Positions 54,718 to 63,930 of a DNA stretch of 64,000 nucleotides are shown here, piece after piece. The stretch's first letter is position 1, and every line of letters begins with the position of its first letter. The DNA is from Brevibacillus_H sp041920465 (GTDB taxonomy: Bacteria; Bacillota; Bacilli; Brevibacillales; Brevibacillaceae): positions 1-64,000 of the forward strand of contig JBHGXW010000019.1 in the NCBI GenBank assembly GCA_041920465.1. The letters run 5' to 3'. The notes beneath the pieces were generated by a model that saw only the letters and a program-made list of their open reading frames with translations, had not been told where the DNA came from and did not search any database. The translations under genes were made by a program, and so were the position numbers.

Positions 54718-54798
54718 CGGGCCACAAAATGGAAGGGAGTGCCCTCTTGTTTCAACAGAGCATAGGCTATAAAAAACCTGTGAGGAGGGGATGCGACA

Positions 54799-56133
54799 AT
54801 GCTAATTTCACAAGAAACAGCGATGATTTGTCGTGATTCCCGGCGAATGCAAGCGATTCTTCGCTTACATGGAATTTCTACGGGCATGTATTCTCCACTA
54901 GCAAATGTAGGCACCGGCGCTATTGAAAATGAATCCTACTTGCGAAAATATTGGGTACACCTTTATGAACACCATCTGCTTGGTTTGACACGCGTGGAAG
55001 GAACAGGAGTTTTGCTGCATCAGCATGTTGCCAGTCAGGAACGGCTGCCGTTTGAAGAGGTTGCGTATCTTCCGGACGATTTGGAGCAGAAACGGGTTGT
55101 CGATTTGGCGATCAGAAGCATCTATGCCTTGGGAATCAATTACGGCTCTGTTTTAATCGGGGTAAATTCTCCGTCGCGAATTCACGTCATGGAAGTGAAT
55201 CAGGAAGCCTGCTCGACCGGGGCTTTATCCGGATTGGTTCAAAAGATGATGGATGAGATTCATGCGGAAGAAAAGCGAATGGCCGATCATACTTTACAGG
55301 TGATGCTGGGAGCTGATCCGGAATTTGCGTTGCGCGATACAGACGGAAAGATGGGAATTGCCTCCCGCTATCTGGAAAAACAAGGGTTTGTCGGTTACGA
55401 TGCTGTCCGGCTGCGGGGGCAATTGATGATGGACCAGCACCCGCTCGTTGAGTTGCGGCCGGAACCTTCCCATAACCCGCGAGAAGTTTTTCGCCACATA
55501 TTACAAGCTATGAGAATCGGGTTGAAAAAAATACCTGATTCCTTCGAATGGTTGGCCGGCGGGATGCCTTTTTCCGGTTATCCCATTGGCGGGCACATTC
55601 ATTTCAGCGGAGTGAAGCTGTCTTTTGAACTCTTGCGTACTCTCGATTCGTATCTGACGCTTCCGCTGTCGCTGGTAGAAGATGAGGGATGCAGAAAGAG
55701 AAGGCCGCGTTATGGCTTTCTCGGCGATTTTCGCGAACAGCCGCATGGCGGATTCGAGTATCGCACGCTGCCAAGTTGGCTGATTTCACCGCTTGTCACC
55801 CAGGGGGTATTGGCGCTCGCAAAACTGGTGGCAACCCACCATGCAACATTAAAAGAGCGTCCTCTCGCTGATTGGCGGACGCAAAAAGCGTATTATCTGG
55901 GAGACAAGGAGAAACTGCGTCCGATTGTAGCACGATTGTGGGCAGAACTGGAAGGCTTGCCTCTTTATCAGAACTACCGGATTGAGTTGGATGCTTTTTA
56001 TCGTTATGTGATGACGCAAGATACCTGGACGCACGATCAGGACATCCGGATAGCCTGGGGGTTGATCCGCCGCGAGAGAAAAATGGGCTCACCCGACGTG
56101 CAGGCTCAACAACCACCGAGAAGCATGGTATAA
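54799..56133 (+). CDS. Putative amidoligase with ATP-grasp-like N-terminus
   Basis: 444 aa, RBS GAGGAGGGG. Residues about 90-145 (VVDLAIRSIYALGINYGSVL, HVMEVNQEACSTG) resemble the end of an ATP-grasp fold, including the ExN metal site. From 165 on is an amidoligase of the glutamate-cysteine-ligase-like/PhiEco32-type group: GADPEFALRD (171-180), HPLVELRPEPSHNPREV, GGHIHFSG and GFEYRTLPSW. Such enzymes form amide bonds between amino groups and carboxylates. The N-terminal half lacks the full ATP-grasp lysines and loops, so it may be a non-catalytic binding domain. Between cotE and mutS; spore envelope role is inference. Confidence 0.75.
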   Translation: MLISQETAMICRDSRRMQAILRLHGISTGMYSPLANVGTGAIENESYLRKYWVHLYEHHLLGLTRVEGTGVLLHQHVASQERLPFEEVAYLPDDLEQKRVVDLAIRSIYALGINYGSVLIGVNSPSRIHVMEVNQEACSTGALSGLVQKMMDEIHAEEKRMADHTLQVMLGADPEFALRDTDGKMGIASRYLEKQGFVGYDAVRLRGQLMMDQHPLVELRPEPSHNPREVFRHILQAMRIGLKKIPDSFEWLAGGMPFSGYPIGGHIHFSGVKLSFELLRTLDSYLTLPLSLVEDEGCRKRRPRYGFLGDFREQPHGGFEYRTLPSWLISPLVTQGVLALAKLVATHHATLKERPLADWRTQKAYYLGDKEKLRPIVARLWAELEGLPLYQNYRIELDAFYRYVMTQDTWTHDQDIRIAWGLIRRERKMGSPDVQAQQPPRSMV

Positions 56134-56172
56134 TGTAAGTCGAGAAAATGCCTAGTAGGTGAAATAGTTAAG

Positions 56173-58755
56173 ATGGCACAATATACCCCGATGATTCAAC
56201 AGTATCTGGCGATCAAGCAAGATTACCCAGATACGTTTTTGTTTTTTCGCTTGGGCGATTTTTATGAACTTTTCTTTGAAGATGCGATTCTTGCCTCACG
56301 CGAACTAGAGATAACCTTAACCGGGCGGGACGGTGGAGCGGAAGAACGCATTCCGATGTGTGGAGTTCCCCACCATTCTGCCGAATCTTATATTGCCGAG
56401 CTTTTGAAAAAAGGGTACAAGGTGGCTGTCTGCGAGCAGGTGGAGAACCCGAAAGACGCCAAAGGTGTGGTAAAACGGGAAGTCACCCGGGTAATTACGC
56501 CGGGAACGATGATGGAAGGCAGCTGGCTTCTTGACAAAGAGAACAATTACCTCGTAAGTATTGCAGAAGCGCTCGGAAAAGAGGCGGTGGCTGCTTGCGA
56601 TATGAGTACGGGGGAAATGTACGTTACTTCATTTCTAACCATCGGTTCCTACGCTCTGGATGAGGCGATGCAATACCGGCCGCGAGAACTGCTCCTTTGC
56701 GGGCCAACTCAGGAACGGTATAAACCGGATATAACCGTAACATGCCTGCAGACGGATGAGATTGACCCAGAATTGGTGGACGGACAGTATGGGGCACAAG
56801 CCAGTCGTTTGGATGCGGCAATGCGGCTTGCGGTCGCTTCCCTTCTGTATTACATGGGAGCAACCCAGAAGCGAGGGCTTCTTCATCTGCGGATTTTGAA
56901 ACAGTATGAAGCGAATGAGTATCTGCAAATGGATGCCTATTCCCGGCGCAATCTGGAATTGGTGGAAACCATCCGCGATAAAAGCAAAAAAGGCTCGCTC
57001 CTCTGGCTGTTGGACCGTACCGAAACGGCCATGGGAGGCCGAATGCTCCGCCGCTGGATCGAGCGTCCGCTGCTGAATCAAAACGAGATTGAACGGCGTT
57101 TGCAAGCTGTTGAGTATTTAAAAGATGACCTTCTGCTTCGCGCCGACCTAAGAAGCTGTCTGGATGACATCTACGATCTGGAGCGGTTGGCGGGACGTGT
57201 CGCATACGGAAATGCCAATGCCCGCGATCTGGTGCAGTTAAGGCATTCACTTGCTGCCATTCCCCACCTTAAACAACTGCTGGTTGCTAGCGGTTCGCCT
57301 GTTCTCCAGGAGATTGCCGAGGGGATGGACAGCTGCTCGGATGTGGCTGATTTTCTCTTGCAATCGCTTGTGGACGATCCGCCAATCTCCGTTCGCGAGG
57401 GCGGCTTGATTCGTCCGGGCTACGATGAATATCTGGACAAGCTGATGACGGCAAGCCGCGAAGGAAAGAACTGGATTGCACAGTTGGAACAGACAGAGCG
57501 GGAGAGTACAGGAATCCGTTCGCTGAAGGTGGGCTTCAATAAGGTGTTTGGCTACTACATCGAGGTGTCGAGAGCCAACCTGTCTCTCGTTCCGAAAGAC
57601 CGCTATGAGCGAAAGCAGACCCTTGCCAATGCGGAGCGCTTCATCACACCGGAACTGAAAGAAAAAGAAGCGCTGATTCTGGAAGCGGAAGAGAAAATGG
57701 TGGAGTTGGAGTATCAACTGTTCACCGAGATCCGCAAACAGGTAGCCGGCCATATCCCGCGGCTTCAGGCGCTGGCTGAGCGGGTTGCCGCTGTGGACGT
57801 TCTGCAGTCGTTTGCGACGGTAAGCGAAGAAAGGGGATTTGTTCGACCTGAGCTTGTAGAGACCGGCGAACTGGTTGTGGAAGCAGGGCGGCATGCCGTG
57901 GTAGAAGCGGTGCTGGAACATGAAAAATACGTGTCTAACGATGTCCGGCTTGATATGGTGGACCGTCAAATCCTGTTGATCACCGGCCCCAACATGGCAG
58001 GAAAAAGTACGTACATGCGTCAAATTGCCTTAATTGCGGTTATGGCGCAGATCGGATGTTTTGTTCCGGCGAAGCGCGCGCGGCTTTCTCTTATTGATCA
58101 GATTTTCACGCGGATCGGGGCGGCAGACGATTTGGTCGGCGGTCATAGTACGTTTATGGTAGAAATGCTTGAGACGAAGAATGCGCTTGTCAAAGCTACG
58201 GCGAGAAGCTTGATTTTACTCGATGAAATTGGCCGGGGGACCTCGACATACGATGGAATGGCCTTGGCTCAAGCAGTTATCGAATATATCCACGATCATA
58301 TTGGAGCCAAGACGCTTTTTTCCACCCATTATCATGAGTTGACCCAATTGGAAGATACACTGCCGCGTGTGGTGAATGTGAATGCCCGCTGTGAAGAACG
58401 TAACGGCAAGCTGTTGTTCCTGCACAAGATTGAGCCGGGACGAGCGGACAGAAGCTACGGCATCCATGTAGCGGAACTGGCGGAAATGCCGTCTATGGTA
58501 ATAGAGCGTGCCCGCAAGATTCTGGAAGGATTGGAGGCGAATAAAAGCCGTCAAGACGTGGAACAGCTTTCGTTCGAATCGCTGTTTCGGGAACCGGCGG
58601 CAGCAAAAGCGCCTTCGTCCGCCGACGCAGCAGCCATCCATCCGGGTGAACAGCGAATATTGGAGCAATTGCGCTCGCTCAATCTGAATGACACGACGCC
58701 TCTGCAAGCCCTGATTACCTTGTCAGAGTGGAAGCGGCAACTGGATGAAAAATAG
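56173..58755 (+). CDS. mutS: MutS mismatch recognition ATPase
   Basis: 860 aa. N-terminal mismatch-binding domain with the F-x-E motif (FFRLGDFYELFFEDA), connector, clamp and C-terminal ATPase with Walker A GPNMAGKST, signature ATARSLILLDEIGRGTSTYDG and FSTHYHEL. The C-terminal helix-turn-helix (LEQLRSLNLNDTTPLQAL) forms tetramers. Recognises mispairs and recruits MutL. Length typical. Confidence 0.97.
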   Translation: MAQYTPMIQQYLAIKQDYPDTFLFFRLGDFYELFFEDAILASRELEITLTGRDGGAEERIPMCGVPHHSAESYIAELLKKGYKVAVCEQVENPKDAKGVVKREVTRVITPGTMMEGSWLLDKENNYLVSIAEALGKEAVAACDMSTGEMYVTSFLTIGSYALDEAMQYRPRELLLCGPTQERYKPDITVTCLQTDEIDPELVDGQYGAQASRLDAAMRLAVASLLYYMGATQKRGLLHLRILKQYEANEYLQMDAYSRRNLELVETIRDKSKKGSLLWLLDRTETAMGGRMLRRWIERPLLNQNEIERRLQAVEYLKDDLLLRADLRSCLDDIYDLERLAGRVAYGNANARDLVQLRHSLAAIPHLKQLLVASGSPVLQEIAEGMDSCSDVADFLLQSLVDDPPISVREGGLIRPGYDEYLDKLMTASREGKNWIAQLEQTERESTGIRSLKVGFNKVFGYYIEVSRANLSLVPKDRYERKQTLANAERFITPELKEKEALILEAEEKMVELEYQLFTEIRKQVAGHIPRLQALAERVAAVDVLQSFATVSEERGFVRPELVETGELVVEAGRHAVVEAVLEHEKYVSNDVRLDMVDRQILLITGPNMAGKSTYMRQIALIAVMAQIGCFVPAKRARLSLIDQIFTRIGAADDLVGGHSTFMVEMLETKNALVKATARSLILLDEIGRGTSTYDGMALAQAVIEYIHDHIGAKTLFSTHYHELTQLEDTLPRVVNVNARCEERNGKLLFLHKIEPGRADRSYGIHVAELAEMPSMVIERARKILEGLEANKSRQDVEQLSFESLFREPAAAKAPSSADAAAIHPGEQRILEQLRSLNLNDTTPLQALITLSEWKRQLDEK

Positions 58756-58821
58756 AGCTCATGAGGAGAGGGGAGGGGGCCGATGGGATAAATCCAGGTT
58801 TTAGATGAGCAGTTAAGCAAT

Positions 58822-60690
58822 ATGATCGCGGCGGGAGAAGTGGTAGAGAGACCTGCCTCTGTGGTGAAGGAACTGGTAGAAAATTCGATTGACGCAGGTG
58901 CTACCAAGGTTGAGGTACATATCGAGGAAGGCGGAATCCAACTGATTCGCGTCGTCGATGACGGAGAAGGAATGGAACGGGAGGACTGTTTGACCGCTTT
59001 TGAACGTCATGCCACCAGCAAAATTCGCACGGCTCGCGACCTGTTCCAGATCCGTACGCTTGGCTTTCGCGGGGAAGCCCTGCCCAGTATCGCTTCCGTA
59101 GCACGTGTGGAGTTGCTAAGCAGCCAATCAAGCGGAGAAGTGGGAACGAAGCTTCTGGTTGAAGGGAATCAGGTGAAACGGGTGGAGGATGCTGCCTTGG
59201 TAAAGGGCACGCAAGTTATCGTCCGTGATCTGTTTTACAACACACCGGCACGGCTCAAATATATGAAGTCAATCTCTACGGAAGTGGGTCACGTCTCTGA
59301 TTATATGAACCGCTTGGCGTTAACCCATCCTGACATCGCCTTCACCTTGACGCATAACGGCAAAGTGCTGTTGCAGACATCGGGAGACGGGAAGCTCTTG
59401 CATGTGATGGCTGCCATCTACGGTGTGCAAATGGCGAAAATGCTTTTGCCAATTGAAGGCGAATCCCTTGATTTCAAATGGCGCGGCTTCTTGTCCAAGA
59501 CAGAAGTGACACGCTCCAACCGTTCCTATATCACCACTCTGGTCAATTCCCGCTACATTCGCAGCAATGCCTTGACTGGTGCGATCATGAGAGGGTATCA
59601 TACTTTATTGCCAATCGGGCGTTATCCGGTTGTTATCCTTGACATCGAAATGGACCCGACGCTTGTGGATGTCAACGTCCATCCGTCCAAACTGGAAGTC
59701 CGTTTCAGCAAAGAACAGGAGCTTTGCCAACAAATTGAGCAGTCGGTTCAGTCTACCTTGCGCAAGGGATTACATATAATCAAGCCGCTTGCGATGGAGA
59801 AAAAAGCGAAGATTGTAACACAGCAGCCTGTTCAGCCGCAGTTTGATCTTTCTTTATCGCCTGCTGCTGAATCGTTCAAGCTTGAGCCGCCAGCGCCGCC
59901 CCAACTAGATTTGATTCCGCCTTCTGTCGCTTTGTCGGTGCGCGAGCCGTCTCCTGCTGCTTATGAATCGCCGCAGAAGCAGCCAGGAGTTGACCGGTTT
60001 TTCGCTATACCAAAAGAGGCGGCAAGCACACAGGTGCCAAGCGTAGGTGAGCAACTCGTCAACGAGGAAGAGGCGGATAGACCCGAAGGCCGTGGTTCAG
60101 CCGTTCCGCCGCTTTATCCGGTCGGACAAGTGCACGGCACGTATATCGTCGCGCAAAACGACGAGGGCATGTACCTGATTGACCAGCATGCGGCACAGGA
60201 GCGAATCTTTTACGAGTATTTCATGGAAAAGCTGGCAACTGAGACAACGGTCAGTCAAATTCTCTTGTTTCCACACACAATTGAATGCACGGCGGCAGAA
60301 GAAGAGAAGCTGAAAAAGCGGCTTCCCTTGTTATCATCACTTGGACTTGAGCTGGAGTGGTTCGGCAGCCGGACATTTGTGGCAAGAGCACATCCGGAAT
60401 GGTTTCCGGAAGGGGCTGAGCTGGAAGTTATAGACGAATTGGTTCAATATATCATTGGGCTGACGGAAAAAGAAACGGTTGATATCAGGCCGATCAGGGA
60501 AAAGGCAGCCATCATGATGTCGTGCAAAGCGTCGATTAAAGCGAACCGTTTCCTCACAACCAAAGAAATGGAAGTATTGCTTGAACAGCTTCGGACGACG
60601 ACAAGTCCGTTCACTTGTCCGCATGGAAGACCGATTATCATTCATTTTTCCAGCTATGATTTAGAAAAAATGTTTAAGCGAGTGATGTAG
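58822..60690 (+). CDS. mutL: MutL mismatch-repair endonuclease, in-frame TAA at the expected codon 3
   Basis: 622 aa from ATG 58822. GHKL ATPase (IAAGEVVERPASVVKELVEN, DDGEGME, GFRGEALPSI), linker rich in Pro/Glu, and the C-terminal nuclease with DQHAAQERIFYEY, CPHGRP. The true N-terminus is disturbed: a strong RBS (GGAGG at 58772-58776) serves ATG 58783, but the frame reads ATG GGA TAA ATC CAG GTT TTA and so on to the conserved IAAGEVV; with AAA in place of TAA it would be MGKIQVLDEQLSNMIAAGE, a normal MutL start. No other ATG/GTG/TTG lies in frame before 58822, where the RBS is poor. Thus expression may be weak, or start at a non-standard codon, or the TAA is an error. Confidence 0.9.
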   Translation: MIAAGEVVERPASVVKELVENSIDAGATKVEVHIEEGGIQLIRVVDDGEGMEREDCLTAFERHATSKIRTARDLFQIRTLGFRGEALPSIASVARVELLSSQSSGEVGTKLLVEGNQVKRVEDAALVKGTQVIVRDLFYNTPARLKYMKSISTEVGHVSDYMNRLALTHPDIAFTLTHNGKVLLQTSGDGKLLHVMAAIYGVQMAKMLLPIEGESLDFKWRGFLSKTEVTRSNRSYITTLVNSRYIRSNALTGAIMRGYHTLLPIGRYPVVILDIEMDPTLVDVNVHPSKLEVRFSKEQELCQQIEQSVQSTLRKGLHIIKPLAMEKKAKIVTQQPVQPQFDLSLSPAAESFKLEPPAPPQLDLIPPSVALSVREPSPAAYESPQKQPGVDRFFAIPKEAASTQVPSVGEQLVNEEEADRPEGRGSAVPPLYPVGQVHGTYIVAQNDEGMYLIDQHAAQERIFYEYFMEKLATETTVSQILLFPHTIECTAAEEEKLKKRLPLLSSLGLELEWFGSRTFVARAHPEWFPEGAELEVIDELVQYIIGLTEKETVDIRPIREKAAIMMSCKASIKANRFLTTKEMEVLLEQLRTTTSPFTCPHGRPIIIHFSSYDLEKMFKRVM

Positions 60691-60691
60691 G

Positions 60692-61462
60692 TTGATCGTA
60701 ACAACAGGACTTAAGCCCAGCCCGGCGACGAGAGAGCACGCGAAAGAGCTGGCGGAACGGTTTCAACTGCCGCTGATTGAACGCCGGGAATATTCGCTTG
60801 CTTTTCTTCGGAGGAAGCATCAAACAGACGGGATCATTGTCGTCTCGGCGAAAGGGGCAAGAATTGAGCGCAAAGAAGGTCAGCCGTTCTTTTTTCATCC
60901 GAATACCGCCGCTTTTCGTATAAAACGGCTGGAGCGCGGCGATACTGATACTATGCTCTCTGCTTGCCAAATAAAGCCAGGCGACGCCGTCCTTGATGCG
61001 ACACTGGGGCTTGGTTCCGATGCGATCGTGTTTTCTTATGCGGTCGGGCCAACCGGCCGAATAGTCGGGATAGAGTCGGAAAAAACGGTTGCCTGTATCG
61101 TAGCAGACGGGCTTGCGCATTGGCAGGGATCGGCTCCGTTGCAAGAGGCGATGAGGCGGATTGAAGTGGTTATGGGAGATCATCTTGAGATACTGAAAGA
61201 ACTGCCTGACCGTTCGTTTGATGTGATCTATTTTGATCCCATGTTTGAAACGACAGTGGAAGAATCAAGCGGGATTTCGGGCCTGAGAGGATTTGCCAAT
61301 TACTCTCCGCTTATTTCGGAAGGAGTGAATCAGGCCCTTCGCGTAGCCAGGCGACGCGTAGTCTTAAAGGAAGGCAAAGCAGGCAAGCTTTATGAACGAT
61401 TTGGTTTCACACCGTTTCGAAACAGGGAGCATCACGTCGTATATAGCTATAGAGACGTATAG
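60692..61462 (+). CDS. RsmJ-like class I SAM methyltransferase
   Basis: 256 aa from TTG 60692, 1 nt after mutL. N-terminal substrate-binding part (residues 1-80), then class I SAM fold with DATLGLGSDAIVF, VGIESEK, and FDVIYFDPMFE, a D-P-M-F catalytic motif of the DUF548/RsmJ group that makes m2G1516 in 16S rRNA. Function in Bacilli unproven. Confidence 0.82.
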   Translation: MIVTTGLKPSPATREHAKELAERFQLPLIERREYSLAFLRRKHQTDGIIVVSAKGARIERKEGQPFFFHPNTAAFRIKRLERGDTDTMLSACQIKPGDAVLDATLGLGSDAIVFSYAVGPTGRIVGIESEKTVACIVADGLAHWQGSAPLQEAMRRIEVVMGDHLEILKELPDRSFDVIYFDPMFETTVEESSGISGLRGFANYSPLISEGVNQALRVARRRVVLKEGKAGKLYERFGFTPFRNREHHVVYSYRDV

Positions 61463-61473
61463 GAGGGAGTGAC

Positions 61474-62430
61474 TTGGCGGAATCAAAAGAAAAACTGGTT
61501 GTCATTGTGGGGCCGACAGCGGTTGGGAAAACGGCGCTGAGTCTAGAGCTGGCACAAGCGTTTAACGGAGAAATCATTTCCGGAGATTCGATGCAGGTAT
61601 ACCGGTACATGGATATCGGCACCGCTAAGGCGACAAAAGAGGAACGAAGCCTCGTCCCACATTATCTGATTGATATTATTGATCCAGATCAGGATTACTC
61701 CGTTGCAATCTTCCAGGAGATGGCAACCGAGCTGATAACGGAGATTAATCAGCGTCAGCGCCTTCCGTTTATCGTGGGAGGAACTGGGCTATATATACAA
61801 TCGGTGACACACAGTTTTCAGTTTTCCGAAGCCGAACAAGATTATGAACTGCGTGAACAACTGATGCGAATGGCGGAGTCGGAAGGCGTCGAAGCCTTGC
61901 ATGAACGCTTGCGCATGATTGATCCGATAACCGCTGAAAGGCTGCATCCCAATGATGTGAAGCGAGTCATCCGGGCTATTGAGATTTATCAATTGACTGG
62001 GCAAACTATGGCGGATTTCCAGCATCGCGCACAGTATTCCCCTTACGATATCGTGATGATAGGCCTTACCATGGACCGGCAAAAGCTGTACGAACGGATT
62101 AATCAACGAGTCGACCTGATGATCGAAGCGGGATTGATTGAAGAAGTGAGATGGCTGTTAGATCAAGGCTATGATCCTTCGCTGAATTCCATGCAGGGGC
62201 TTGGCTACAAGGAAGTGGTTCCGTATTTATACGGAGAAATTACACAGGAGCAAGCGGTTCAGGAGATCAAGAAACGCACCCGGCATTTTGCCAAACGCCA
62301 GCTCTCGTGGTTTCGGCGCATCCCCGAGGTTCAGTGGTTCGATTTGACGAATCCGGACGAGCACAGCCGGATAAAAGAAACAATTCACCGAGCTTTGGCA
62401 GGAAAGTTTCACCAAATGCCGAATATATAA
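61474..62430 (+). CDS. miaA: MiaA, tRNA dimethylallyltransferase
   Basis: 318 aa from TTG 61474 (RBS AGGAGGG). P-loop GPTAVGKT, DSMQVYRYMDIGTAKAT, GGTGLYIQS and the C-terminal GLGYKEVVPYL. Attaches dimethylallyl to A37 of tRNA, the substrate for MiaB (52020). Followed by hfq as in many bacteria. Confidence 0.97.
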   Translation: MAESKEKLVVIVGPTAVGKTALSLELAQAFNGEIISGDSMQVYRYMDIGTAKATKEERSLVPHYLIDIIDPDQDYSVAIFQEMATELITEINQRQRLPFIVGGTGLYIQSVTHSFQFSEAEQDYELREQLMRMAESEGVEALHERLRMIDPITAERLHPNDVKRVIRAIEIYQLTGQTMADFQHRAQYSPYDIVMIGLTMDRQKLYERINQRVDLMIEAGLIEEVRWLLDQGYDPSLNSMQGLGYKEVVPYLYGEITQEQAVQEIKKRTRHFAKRQLSWFRRIPEVQWFDLTNPDEHSRIKETIHRALAGKFHQMPNI

Positions 62431-62461
62431 ATTTACAAGTCCTTTTAGGGGGTATTTTCGA

Positions 62462-62698
62462 ATGAAGCAATCGATCAACATCCAAGATACGTTCCTGAAC
62501 CATCTACGCAAAGAAAACATTGCAGTCACCATCTATTTGGTGAATGGCTTTCAGCTAAGAGGCTATATCAAAGCTTTTGATAATTTTACCATTGTGATTG
62601 ACAGTGAAGGAAAGCAGCAGCTTGTCTATAAACATGCCATCTCTACCTTCACACCGCAACGTCCGGTATCATTGATGCCGCAAGAGAACAATCAATAA
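62462..62698 (+). CDS. hfq: Hfq RNA chaperone
   Basis: 78 aa, RBS AGGGGG. Sm1 (NIQDTFLNHLRKENIAVTIY, LVNGFQLRGYI) and Sm2 (KHAIST) motifs. Hexameric RNA chaperone; role in Gram-positives is milder than in enterobacteria. Close downstream of miaA. Confidence 0.97.
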   Translation: MKQSINIQDTFLNHLRKENIAVTIYLVNGFQLRGYIKAFDNFTIVIDSEGKQQLVYKHAISTFTPQRPVSLMPQENNQ

Positions 62699-62725
62699 AC
62701 AGGAACGGTTGCTGGACATACGGCA

Positions 62726-62761
62726 AAAGAGGTGAACCACCGCTGAGGGGTTCACCTCTTT
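62726..62761. terminator. Bidirectional terminator between hfq and alcohol dehydrogenase
   Basis: AAAGAGGTGAACC / GGTTCACCTCTTT with an 8-10-nt loop; A-rich 5' and T-rich 3' arms serve both converging genes. Confidence 0.88.
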
Positions 62762-62763
62762 CA

Positions 62764-63930
62764 TTATCTGGCATACGCTTCCTCAAACAATCGAAGATAG
62801 TCCGCAGCCGTAATATCCCGGCAGTTGCTGGGGGTAGAACCATTTTGATAAGACGCTTCCGCCAGTCTGGGGAAATCTTTCGGGTTGACGTATTCAAGAC
62901 TTCTAAAACGGGGGATGCCGATTTCATCTGCCAACTCCTCTAACCCTTGCACCAATAAACGCGTCGCTTCCCGGTCGTAATGGGTGTCCTTCGCAAGTCC
63001 GCACACCCGCGCCACCCGTGCGTGTTTGGCGATATCCGCCTCCGTATTAAACGAAGTAACGACCGGCAGAAAGATGGAATTGGCCACACCGTGGGGTGTA
63101 TCGTACAATCCTCCCAAAGCTTCCGCCATACAGTGTACTCCTGCCACATCCGCATGGGAGAAGGCTATTCCGGCAAAAAGCGAGCCTGCCATCATTTCGC
63201 GGCGGGCAGACAAATTTCCGCCCTCCTTCACAGCGATTTTTAGGTGATTCCAGATGCGTTCCATCGCAGAGAGTGCCAAAGCGTCCGAGATCGGATTCGC
63301 CAGCTTGCATGTAAAGGCTTCCATCGCGTGGACGAAAGCATCCATTCCGGTTGAGGCGGTAATGGAAGCCGGCAGGTTGACCGTCGTTAACGGATCAAGG
63401 ATTGACAAGCGGGGAGCCAGCCTGATATCTTTTACAGTCATTTTGAAGGCGCGGGAAGTATCTGTGATGACAGCAGAGCGTGTCACTTCTGCGCCTGTCC
63501 CTGATGTCGTCGGAACAGCGATCAGGGGTGTTACTTCATGTTTTACCTTGCTTCTTCCTTCATAATCTTGGATTCGGCCGTCATGTGTATGCAGCAGTGC
63601 GATTGCTTTGGCGGAATCAATAACAGAACCTCCGCCGACTGCCAGGATCAGGTCTGCGCCGAATTCCCGGATGTGTCTTGCGCCTAATTCGCAGTCTGTA
63701 TCTTTCGGATTGGGTGATACCCTATCGAAAATTTCTACGATGTACCCTGCCTCGCGCAATGCCTCGATGATGGGTTCCACGATTCCGGCCCGGATGATGC
63801 CCGGATCGGTTACGAGAAAGATTCTTCTTCCCAGGCCCATCTCTTCTATCCGCTCTGCCGTCTGTTGGATGGCACCATCTCCGAACACGATTTGCGTCGG
63901 CAATGAGAAACCGAAAGAAAGATTAAGCAT
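62764..63930 (-). CDS. Iron-containing alcohol dehydrogenase
   Basis: 388 aa from ATG 63930 (RBS AAGGAG, 9 nt on the minus strand). Group III NAD(P)-dependent dehydrogenase: VGGGSVIDSAKAIA, PTTSGTGAEVTRSAVI, metal ligands within FVHAMEAF, HADVAGVHCMAEA and HGVANSIFLPV. Substrate (primary alcohol or lactaldehyde-type) cannot be set. Its start overlaps the end of the upstream aminotransferase-like gene by 8 nt, so both are one operon. Confidence 0.9.
   Translation of the reverse strand: MLNLSFGFSLPTQIVFGDGAIQQTAERIEEMGLGRRIFLVTDPGIIRAGIVEPIIEALREAGYIVEIFDRVSPNPKDTDCELGARHIREFGADLILAVGGGSVIDSAKAIALLHTHDGRIQDYEGRSKVKHEVTPLIAVPTTSGTGAEVTRSAVITDTSRAFKMTVKDIRLAPRLSILDPLTTVNLPASITASTGMDAFVHAMEAFTCKLANPISDALALSAMERIWNHLKIAVKEGGNLSARREMMAGSLFAGIAFSHADVAGVHCMAEALGGLYDTPHGVANSIFLPVVTSFNTEADIAKHARVARVCGLAKDTHYDREATRLLVQGLEELADEIGIPRFRSLEYVNPKDFPRLAEASYQNGSTPSNCRDITAADYLRLFEEAYAR

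Noticed and set aside
58822..60690. Programmed stop-codon readthrough or recoded TAA in mutL
   Set aside because: Many genes in the window end normally in TAA and no recoding signal is visible; kept only as nonsense mutation, odd start or error.
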